From RHKK01 sp964596245 (GTDB lineage Bacteria > Patescibacteriota > Patescibacteriia > 2-12-FULL-60-25): a stretch of 64,000 bases of DNA. This document shows, one piece after another, positions 58,005-64,000 of the stretch (the first letter of the stretch is position 1; every line of letters begins with the position of its first letter). Below the pieces are notes generated by a model. The model was not told where the DNA came from. It ran no database searches and was given only the letters and a program-made list of their open reading frames with translations. The stretch is from assembly GCA_964596245.1 (NCBI GenBank), contig CAZQSK010000003.1, positions 1 to 64,000 of the forward strand, read 5' to 3'. Made by a program: the position numbers and the translations under genes.

Positions 58005-59384
58005 ATGCCGATTAAGTCGCCGTGGTTGGAACAACTGAGGCGCACGCGTCCAAAAGACGTGTTGACTAAAAATATCGCCGTCGACGTCGCGGTTGTTGGC
58101 GGCGGTATCGCTGGTTTGTCCACGGCCTATTTTCTTTTGAAGGATACGCAAAAGAGCGTGGCGCTCATCGAGGCGGGGATGGTGGCTCATGGCGCCACCG
58201 GACATAATGCCGGTCAGGTTGTTGCTGGTTTTGAGCGACCATTCCGCGAGTTGGTTACCCAATTCGGCTTGGAGGAAGCTGGGAAGGCCGTGGCGGCCAT
58301 TGAGGGGACTTGGCAATTATTGGAGGAGATGATGGAGCGCGCGCAACTTCAGACACCGGTCTCGTTTTGCAGCGGATATCTTGGATATACGACAAAACAG
58401 CAGGTTATGGATTTGGTGGAGAATGCTTCATGGCGTGAAAAGGCAAAGCTCGCGCCAGAGCCTCTGCTCATCGCCGAAGAAGAAGGGCTCATCGAAGCGA
58501 TTCCTCATGTCTACCATCATTTATTTTCCAAGGTTCCCCGAAAGGATATTATTTCTTTGTTGGAGACGTCGGATAAGGAGTATGTGGCTGCGCAGATCGG
58601 TAGACGCGCATGCATGAATAGCGCCCGTTTTACCGAGGAATTGGCCGGTTTTCTATTGCACACGTATCCAGAGCGTTTTTCGTTGTTTGAAGATACGCCC
58701 GTAGATACGGTTGATTTGGCGGCGCGCCAAGCCGTTCTTGAAACAAAAGGCGGACATACGATTAAAGCCAAGCGTGTCGTGCTGTGTACGAATGGATTTG
58801 AATATATTCACATTCGTAATCATGGGGTGGATATCGATACGAAGTTCCATCATTCGGTACAGGGGACGGTGGGGTATATGGTGGGGTACCTGGATCCGAT
58901 AGACCGTCCACCAACGGCCAACGCCTATTTTGAAAAAGAAAATCAATTAAAACCATTTGAGCCGTACTTTTATCTCACGCGTCGTCCATTCGAGCTTGAG
59001 GACAAGCTCACGCACAATCTGGTGTGCGCAGGCGGGCCGGAATTTGATTTGGAAGATTTGGCCGGATATGACTCTCGCCACGAGATGCCCGAAACGGCCC
59101 TGAAGGATTTGGATGCGTTCTTGAAGCGTGGGTACGCCTTCGCCCCGCAAGACAAGATTGAATATCGCTATCAATGGCATGGTTTGATGGGCTACACGCC
59201 TAACCGGATTCGGCTTGTGGGTGCAGAGCCGTGCAACCCGACCCTGATGTATAACCTCGGTTGCAATGGGATCGGCATCATTCCTTCGATTTTCGGTGGT
59301 CATCGCATCGCGCAAATCATCGGTGGGAAGAAAGTAAAACCTCTTATCTTCGATCCTCGCGACATGCGTTGCATGATTGCATAA
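58005..59384 (+). CDS. FAD-dependent oxidoreductase (DAO family)
   Basis: The 459-residue flavoprotein has the FAD-binding VAVVGGGIAGLSTAYFLLKD and the GATGHNAGQV segment found in gamma-glutamylputrescine oxidase and related amine oxidases, and a late YRYQWHGLMGYTPNRIRLVG, NLGCNGIGIIPSIFGG. The substrate is probably an amine or amino acid; it could also be a distant relative with another acceptor. The start is fixed by the leaderless-type promoter. Confidence 0.86.
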   Translation: MPIKSPWLEQLRRTRPKDVLTKNIAVDVAVVGGGIAGLSTAYFLLKDTQKSVALIEAGMVAHGATGHNAGQVVAGFERPFRELVTQFGLEEAGKAVAAIEGTWQLLEEMMERAQLQTPVSFCSGYLGYTTKQQVMDLVENASWREKAKLAPEPLLIAEEEGLIEAIPHVYHHLFSKVPRKDIISLLETSDKEYVAAQIGRRACMNSARFTEELAGFLLHTYPERFSLFEDTPVDTVDLAARQAVLETKGGHTIKAKRVVLCTNGFEYIHIRNHGVDIDTKFHHSVQGTVGYMVGYLDPIDRPPTANAYFEKENQLKPFEPYFYLTRRPFELEDKLTHNLVCAGGPEFDLEDLAGYDSRHEMPETALKDLDAFLKRGYAFAPQDKIEYRYQWHGLMGYTPNRIRLVGAEPCNPTLMYNLGCNGIGIIPSIFGGHRIAQIIGGKKVKPLIFDPRDMRCMIA

Positions 59385-59387
59385 AAA

Positions 59388-59420
59388 AATCCCCGGACTT
59401 GCGTCTGGGGATTTTTTTTC
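59388..59420. terminator. Bidirectional terminator
   Basis: AATCCCCGGA...TCTGGGGATT has A runs on the left and T runs on the right, so it can end both the oxidoreductase and the convergent Nudix gene. Confidence 0.88.
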
Positions 59421-60020
59421 TTAGGCGAGCGACGGCATCAGGGACGCCGGGTGCCAGGAGTGCATAGCTTCCGGGATCTCGCAGGCGCCCAAGTTGTGGG
59501 CGACGACGAGCGCGGCGCGCATACATTCGTATTCAGCCTTGATGTCATGCGTACCCGCGTACCAGTTTGAGGAATTCTCGTTGAACGAGCGCATAACCTC
59601 ATCGAGGGACATCCATTCGAACTTTTCGACTTCGCCCGGCTGCGGGGTGAATTCGGAAGCCGGAGCGTCATGCAAGATGACGTACTCACGGATCCACAAG
59701 CGGGACTTTTCGTGTTTGGTGGTGCGCCACTGAATCAAGCGTTCCGGAGCGGTCGCGAGACCGGCCTCTTCCTCAAGTTCCTTCAACGCGTTTGATTCGT
59801 AGGTTTCACCGAGACCGACGTGGCCGCCGACGTGGGTGGACCAACCGCCCGGAAGGCGTTCCTTCAACATGGAACGCTGGTGGCAGAGAATCTGACCGGC
59901 TGAGTTCATGATGAAGACATTGGTCGAGCGGCACCATGCGCCTTGGGCGATGGCTTCGGCGCGCGGGAGGCTGCCGAGCTCTTTGTTTGTATGTTCGCAA
60001 ACGATAGGCAAGTGTTCCAT
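59421..60020 (-). CDS. Nudix hydrolase, isopentenyl-diphosphate isomerase-like
   Basis: The 199-residue protein carries a perfect Nudix box (GGHVGLGETYESNALKELEEEAGL). The beginning, with WCRSTNVFIMNSAGQILCHQRS, and the length resemble type I isopentenyl-diphosphate isomerases and the YfcD-type Nudix family. A Cys equivalent to the IDI active site is not clearly placed, so a general Nudix hydrolase is possible. The ATG at 60020 is chosen because the frame upstream matches a structured leader, not protein. Confidence 0.8.
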   Translation of the reverse strand: MEHLPIVCEHTNKELGSLPRAEAIAQGAWCRSTNVFIMNSAGQILCHQRSMLKERLPGGWSTHVGGHVGLGETYESNALKELEEEAGLATAPERLIQWRTTKHEKSRLWIREYVILHDAPASEFTPQPGEVEKFEWMSLDEVMRSFNENSSNWYAGTHDIKAEYECMRAALVVAHNLGACEIPEAMHSWHPASLMPSLA

Positions 60021-60223
60021 AACAAAGGGGGTAAGAAGCAGGGGAGTACAAAAGAGAGCTCCTCCGCTATGAATTTTGTTTCCACGGTTCGGGATTGGCC
60101 CGGAGAATTCCTGCTTTTTCCATGTGGTCCGCCTTTCAATAGCGGCGGACCGGAACAAGCTTGATTCTTCGGGAAATCAGAAATCGTGGATCAAGATCAT
60201 ACCACAAATGTGCTCAAAGTCAA
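60021..60223 (-). promoter_or_regulatory. Promoter and structured leader of the Nudix gene
   Basis: On the minus strand TTGACT (60218-60223), a 16-bp spacer and TATGAT (60196-60201) give a start near 60189 and a leader of about 170 nt. It holds a strong hairpin, GGTCCGCC/GGCGGACC (60126-60151). No T-box sequence or other riboswitch signature was recognised. Confidence 0.6.
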
Positions 60224-60309
60224 GCTAAAAAGGCTTTTGTGGATAACTTTTTCGCTAAGGTTGGGGAGGGGAGAGTGGCTAATTTTAGCTTAAAAATAAG
60301 GCTATTTTG
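60224..60309. other. AT-rich intergenic stretch with a DnaA-box match
   Basis: No gene. TGTGGATAA at 60238-60246 is a perfect DnaA-box consensus on the minus strand (TTATCCACA), but only one copy is seen. Short AT-rich inverted repeats (GCTAATTTTAGC) follow. Confidence 0.5.
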
Positions 60310-60338
60310 TTGACAAAAGCCTTATTTTGTGCTATTAT
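60310..60338 (+). promoter_or_regulatory. Promoter of the 54-residue peptide gene
   Basis: TTGACA (60310-60315), a 17-bp spacer and TATTAT (60333-60338), near consensus. The leader of about 60 nt includes the hairpin ATGGA-TCG-TCCAT. Confidence 0.85.
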
Positions 60339-60406
60339 GGTTGGTTCTGAGGATGGGTATGGATCGTCCATATTCCTCTCTCGGGATAGACCAAGGCAGG
60401 CACCAG

Positions 60407-60571
60407 ATGAAGCGCACCCTCACCGTCCTCGTCCTCGTCCTCGGCTCGATCCTTCTGACGGGTCACGCCTCCCCCACCGTCTCCGTCGAGACGATCGGCG
60501 TCCGCACTGTCGAGCACATCGGCTCGACGACCATCGTCACCGAGCCCGGCACGCTCGTTCTCTACCACTGA
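60407..60571 (+). CDS. Small secreted or membrane peptide (54 residues)
   Basis: The peptide is a signal-peptide-like N-terminus (KRTLTVLVLVLGSILLTGHAS) plus about 33 residues rich in Thr and Val. No family recognised. Coding is supported by GC-ending codons, a near-consensus promoter, an AAGGCAGG before the ATG and a private terminator. Function unknown. Confidence 0.68.
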   Translation: MKRTLTVLVLVLGSILLTGHASPTVSVETIGVRTVEHIGSTTIVTEPGTLVLYH

Positions 60572-60595
60572 TCGCACGCGCGTCTCTCGCGCAGC

Positions 60596-60626
60596 GAAGA
60601 CCCCCGCAAAACGGGGGTCTTCAAAA
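60596..60626. terminator. Terminator between peptide gene and transketolase gene
   Basis: GAAGACCCCCG-CAAAA-CGGGGGTCTTC, an 11-bp perfect stem. T tracts are short on both sides; it probably serves the peptide gene. Confidence 0.75.
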
Positions 60627-60628
60627 TG

Positions 60629-61606
60629 TTATTTTCTTTTTATCACCTTCTTTACCGCTTTGATAATGTCTGCCGAGGTCATGCCATATTTTTCGAGCAG
60701 CTCTTTTGGCTCGCCGCTTTCACCAAAGTGATTCGGCATGCCGATATTTTCAATCGGTGCTGGTTGTTTGCGGCCAAGTGTTTCTGCAACAGCTCCGGCC
60801 AATCCTCCGATGATCTGATGCTCTTCAACCGTCACACAGCATCCGGTTTTTTTTATGCTGGCGACTAGTGTTGATTCATCAAACGGTTTAAGCGTGTGGC
60901 AGTTAATCACCTCACAAGAGACTTTTTCTTTTTCCAGTTCACGCGCCGCTACGAGCGCTTCGTAGACGAGCGGACCGCACGCCGCGATCGTCACATCCTT
61001 CCCCTCCTTTAGCACGATGGCTTTTCCAATCTCAAATTTCGTTTTCGGTGAGGTGATGATCGGCGTCTTCTCGCGCGCAAAACGGAAATACGCAGGACCA
61101 ACCATTTTTGCGAGCGCTTTCGTGGCCTTCTTTGTTTCGTGATAGTCGCAAGGTACCACTACCGTCAGGTTCGGTAGTACACGCGTAATAGCGATGTCCT
61201 CCAGCGCTTGATGAGTGGCGCCATCAGGTCCGACTGAGATTCCCGCATGCGCACCAGCAACCTTCACGTTTGCATCGGTGTAACACACGGACACGCGGAA
61301 TTGATCCCAGTTGCGACCCGGCACAAATACGGCATACGAACTCACGAATGGGATTTTCCCAGACAAGGCCAGGCCCGCCGCGACTCCCATCATGTTTTGT
61401 TCGGCTACGCCGCATTCCACGAATCGTTGCGGAAATTTCTTCTGAAACAAATGGGCGCGTGTAGATTCGGCCAAATCGCCGGTCAAGACCATCACGCGTT
61501 CATCCTCCTCGCCCAACTCAACCAACGCGTCGCCGTAGCCATTACGCGTTGGGAGTTGCTCCACGTCCTTGTGGAACAGTTTGGGATTTAGGAGGTCCTT
61601 CGCCAT
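60629..61606 (-). CDS. Transketolase, C-terminal half
   Basis: The 325-residue protein holds the pyrimidine-binding and C-terminal domains of transketolase: VMVLTGDLAESTRAHLFQKKFPQRFVECGVAEQNMMGVAAGLALSG and HAGISVGPDGATHQALEDIAITR. It should pair with the N-terminal half encoded at 62611-63477. It follows the DUF4349 gene by two bases on the same transcript. Confidence 0.94.
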   Translation of the reverse strand: MAKDLLNPKLFHKDVEQLPTRNGYGDALVELGEEDERVMVLTGDLAESTRAHLFQKKFPQRFVECGVAEQNMMGVAAGLALSGKIPFVSSYAVFVPGRNWDQFRVSVCYTDANVKVAGAHAGISVGPDGATHQALEDIAITRVLPNLTVVVPCDYHETKKATKALAKMVGPAYFRFAREKTPIITSPKTKFEIGKAIVLKEGKDVTIAACGPLVYEALVAARELEKEKVSCEVINCHTLKPFDESTLVASIKKTGCCVTVEEHQIIGGLAGAVAETLGRKQPAPIENIGMPNHFGESGEPKELLEKYGMTSADIIKAVKKVIKRK

Positions 61607-61608
61607 AG

Positions 61609-62604
61609 TTAGCGCTTGGAAATCTTTTTCACGATGCGCCAGACAATCCAGAGAACGAGGCCAAATACCAGGACAATCGGCAGCAACAAGCCAACCACGA
61701 ATACGGCGCCCGTGATCATCAAGTCAGCCAACTCCTGCAAACTTTCCACCAGGCCGCGCATGGCGAGATTAAACGTCTCACCGGGCTTCCAAACGCGCGT
61801 CGGGGCCTCGACCTTGGCTTCTTCGGTCAATGTGATCGTGAGCGTCGCATATGATGTCTGATCATTCATGTAGCGCATCTGTCCCTGAAGCTGCTCGATC
61901 ACCATGCGCACCTGCGACAACTGCTGAGTCACGGCTAGCGTATCTTCAATCGTGCCAGCTCGTTTGAGGATTTCGAGATACTGCTTTTCCTCCGCTTGTG
62001 CGGCGGTCAATCGGGCGCTCAGGTCCACGAATTGAGCCGTTACATCATCCGAGTTCTCGCTTTCTACAAACACCGTGCTCGCGAGGCCCTTCACTGCTTT
62101 GCGTACATCATCAAATTTGTCATTCGGCACGCGCACCGTGGCATATGCCGTCTTGATATTGGCATTGTCGGTGATGTTCGAGCTTGCGACAAAGCCCTTG
62201 GCATTCGTCACGATGACGCGCAGTTCCTCCAAGCGCTTCGCTGCATCATCCACGCGCAAGGTCAGGCTCCCGTTACGAATGATCTTTTCCCCGACGCGAT
62301 CGCGATCAGCCGGCGTTGCGCCGCCCGGCGGCATCGGAGCAGGAGCAATCATGGGACGCGCATACTCGTCATATCCGCCTTCCATCATGGCTTTTCCCGG
62401 GGATCCGGCCGTTGTGCCATAGGCCATGGATGAATCGCGCATGACACCTCCTCCACCTAACTGAGGAGAAACCGAGTTGAGCTCACCTTTAAACATGGGA
62501 ACGGTGCTCTTCACGATCAGGGCTACGATCGCGATGATCAGAAGGAGGGAAATAATACCGACGGCCGCAAATGGGCGCATGTTCTTGTTCTGTGGGGATG
62601 CCAT
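61609..62604 (-). CDS. DUF4349 membrane protein
   Basis: The 331-residue protein has an N-terminal helix (FAAVGIISLLLIIAIVALIV), a Gly/Met/Pro-rich stretch, the DUF4349 core (KIIRNGSLTLRVDDAAKRLEELRVIVTNAKGFVASS; YATVRVPNDKFDDV), a coiled coil (AQAEEKQYLEILKRAG...LSQVRMVIEQLQGQM) and a C-terminal helix. Function unknown. It separates the two transketolase halves in one apparent operon. Confidence 0.88.
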   Translation of the reverse strand: MASPQNKNMRPFAAVGIISLLLIIAIVALIVKSTVPMFKGELNSVSPQLGGGGVMRDSSMAYGTTAGSPGKAMMEGGYDEYARPMIAPAPMPPGGATPADRDRVGEKIIRNGSLTLRVDDAAKRLEELRVIVTNAKGFVASSNITDNANIKTAYATVRVPNDKFDDVRKAVKGLASTVFVESENSDDVTAQFVDLSARLTAAQAEEKQYLEILKRAGTIEDTLAVTQQLSQVRMVIEQLQGQMRYMNDQTSYATLTITLTEEAKVEAPTRVWKPGETFNLAMRGLVESLQELADLMITGAVFVVGLLLPIVLVFGLVLWIVWRIVKKISKR

Positions 62605-62610
62605 ATAGGT

Positions 62611-63477
62611 TTATTGATGTTCGCTTTGAATAAGTCCGCGTAATGTCCGTAATTCGTTCAGCGCTTGTTTCGCTTCCTCTGGATTCGGCGGCTTGCCATG
62701 CCATTCGAAGCGTCTTTCCATGAAGCTCACGCCTTTACCTGGGATGGTGTGCGCGAGAATCACGGTCGGCTTCTCGTATACAGCTTTGGCTTCATCCACC
62801 GCATCGATGATTTGTTTGATGTTGTGCCCGTCAACCTCCAGGACATGCCAGCCAAAGGATCTCCACTTATCCGCTAATGGCTCCAACGGCATGATGTCTT
62901 CTGTGAAGCCGTCTATTTGAATGTTGTTGCGGTCCACGATGGCGGTGAGCGTGTAGAGACGTTCTTTTCCTGCCATCATGATCGCTTCCCAGCTTTGCCC
63001 TTCATCGAGCTCGCCGTCGCTCATCAGGCAATAGGTTCGCCATTTTGCGCCGTCCAGTCTTGAGGCCATCGCCATGCCTACGGCTTGTGAAAGTCCTTGG
63101 CCAAGCGGTCCGCCACATGTTTCGATGCCTATACCGAAATGGGTGTTGGAATGTCCTTGGAACGGATGGCCCATCTTGCGAAGTTTTTTCAAGAATTCAT
63201 CTCGACTACAAAAACCGCGATGTGCCAATGTTGCATATAGCACGGGGCAAATATGCGCATTTGAAAGCACAACGCGGTCTCGTTCAGCCCATTTGGGGCG
63301 ACGAGGATCTACATTCAGGATTTGGAAGTACAAAGCGGTAAACACATCCGCCATGCCGAGCGGTCCGGCCGAATGTCCGCTTTTTGCCTCAACCAAAGCC
63401 GAAATGATATCCATGCGGATATCATTCGCCTTTAATTCAAGCTGTTTGAGGGTCAGGTTCGGTTTTGCCGACGCCAT
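62611..63477 (-). CDS. Transketolase, N-terminal half
   Basis: The 288-residue thiamine-diphosphate-binding half has SGHSAGPLGMADVFTALYF, HFGIGIETCGGPLGQGLSQAVGMAMA, and CLMSDGELDEGQSWEAIMMAG with the ThDP motif. It forms a complete transketolase with the C-terminal half. The -10 TATACT on the minus strand (63484-63489) ends six bases before the ATG, so the operon transcript is leaderless. Confidence 0.94.
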   Translation of the reverse strand: MASAKPNLTLKQLELKANDIRMDIISALVEAKSGHSAGPLGMADVFTALYFQILNVDPRRPKWAERDRVVLSNAHICPVLYATLAHRGFCSRDEFLKKLRKMGHPFQGHSNTHFGIGIETCGGPLGQGLSQAVGMAMASRLDGAKWRTYCLMSDGELDEGQSWEAIMMAGKERLYTLTAIVDRNNIQIDGFTEDIMPLEPLADKWRSFGWHVLEVDGHNIKQIIDAVDEAKAVYEKPTVILAHTIPGKGVSFMERRFEWHGKPPNPEEAKQALNELRTLRGLIQSEHQ

Positions 63478-63483
63478 GACACA

Positions 63484-63489
63484 AGTATA
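63484..63489 (-). promoter_or_regulatory. -10 box of the transketolase operon
   Basis: TATACT on the minus strand, six bases before the ATG at 63477. Confidence 0.6.
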
Positions 63490-63498
63490 GCACTTCCG

Positions 63499-64000
63499 CT
63501 AATTGATCTGCAGCGTGGATTCCGTCTCCACCTGGATCTGGCTTTCAAGCTCCGGAGCCCATGAACCGTCCTTATATTGTTCCGGCATGCGGTTATAGAG
63601 ATCCATCGCTTTCTGCTCGAGGGCTTCGAGTTCGGCCTGCGTCATTTCACGGTCTTGTGGGATCGAATTATAGAGCTCCATCGCGGCATTGATCCAGCTC
63701 ATGCTGTCGGCATCGACTTTGATATTGCCACGCATCAGGAACGGGTCGGCTTGCATCATGGCATCGGTCATCACGGATGCTTTCGGCATCGTGAGTTTGA
63801 TATCTTCCGAGATGTCCATCTGCTGTTTTGGCAAAATAAGCACTTCGGGTACGGCCACTTCATCAGAATCGGCAGACTTCATCTTCTTTACGGCGACGCG
63901 TGATTCCGCCACCTGAACCTTCACATTTCCACCGGTACGTGGACGCTCTACGCCGAAACTCGTGCCACGTACCGTGGCGACGACATTGGATGCGCGCACT
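63499..64000 (-). CDS. FecR-domain protein, C-terminal part
   Basis: The gene runs past the window edge, so its start is not visible. The visible part begins in a FecR-like region (SNVVATVRGTSFGVER, then VQVAESRVAV) and continues into an acidic helical tail (MTQAELEALEQKAMDLYNRMPEQYKDG). FecR domains often sit outside the membrane; the partner is unknown. It lies upstream of the transketolase operon on the same strand. Confidence 0.75.
   Translation of the reverse strand, partial: VRASNVVATVRGTSFGVERPRTGGNVKVQVAESRVAVKKMKSADSDEVAVPEVLILPKQQMDISEDIKLTMPKASVMTDAMMQADPFLMRGNIKVDADSMSWINAAMELYNSIPQDREMTQAELEALEQKAMDLYNRMPEQYKDGSWAPELESQIQVETESTLQIN

Noticed and set aside
60238..60246. Perfect DnaA box, possible replication origin
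   Set aside because: Only one box is seen, and neither dnaA nor dnaN is nearby.

Overview
The window looks like a piece of a Patescibacteria (CPR) chromosome. I infer this from several things: a 16S rRNA 3' part that departs from two near-universal primer sites; compact operons coupled by ATGA stop/start overlaps; many core genes whose -10 box lies six bases from the start codon; a transketolase split into two genes; and very long surface proteins that begin with a VirB2/TrbC-like two-helix segment. Exact placement (for example Uhrbacteria- or Magasanikbacteria-like) cannot be settled from the sequence alone.

Layout. 1-2900: 16S 3' part with its own terminator (no 23S follows), two stand-alone GC-rich genes, tRNA-Gln with a structured leader, a small membrane protein and tRNA-Val. 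2.9-13 kb: M3 peptidase, a flavoprotein dehydrogenase, dTDP-sugar genes (an epimerase/nucleotidylyltransferase fusion and rfbB) and a glycosyltransferase run. 13-21 kb: rpmE, prfA, rpsB-tsf, mixed with GC-rich solitary genes (2OG-Fe(II) oxygenase, Asp-rich lipoprotein, cmk, Nudix-like). 20-30 kb: a calcium-repeat membrane protein, gapA-pgk, eno, miaB, miaA. 30-34 kb: pyrH, an EVE-domain gene bounded by inverted repeats, a nucleotidyltransferase, lepB, an assembly gap, hisS, rpsU. 34.3-49.2 kb: yqeY, then a surface-protein locus with a 3245-residue cysteine-rich protein and three TSP3-repeat membrane proteins. 49.2-55.7 kb: ybeY-dgkA-ftsA, ftsZ-nrdR, a DegP/HtrA-like protease and pyk. 55.7-64 kb: a probable structured RNA, a DUF4238 protein, tRNA-Asp, a histidine phosphatase, a DAO-type oxidoreductase, a Nudix (idi-like) gene, both transketolase halves around a DUF4349 protein, and the end of a FecR-like gene.

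The most striking pattern is two gene populations. The main one has moderate GC, mixed codon use, operons with overlaps and frequent leaderless-type promoters. The second comprises eleven scattered single genes (957-1376, 1484-1954, 7788-8243, 12799-13248, 14894-15913, 16057-16797, 18452-19147, 19297-20172, 29653-30432, 57558-57941, 60407-60571). These have strongly GC-ending codons, purine-rich Shine-Dalgarno sequences and mostly their own promoter and terminator, and they sit between native transcription units. Two carry an identical 23-bp promoter-like block. Cytidylate kinase and UMP kinase are both in this set. Acquisition from a GC-rich donor is the simplest reading, but this is inference.

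Together the genes cover lower glycolysis (gapA, pgk, eno, pyk), the non-oxidative pentose phosphate pathway, translation, tRNA modification, cell division, cell-surface glycan synthesis and a large displayed surface apparatus.
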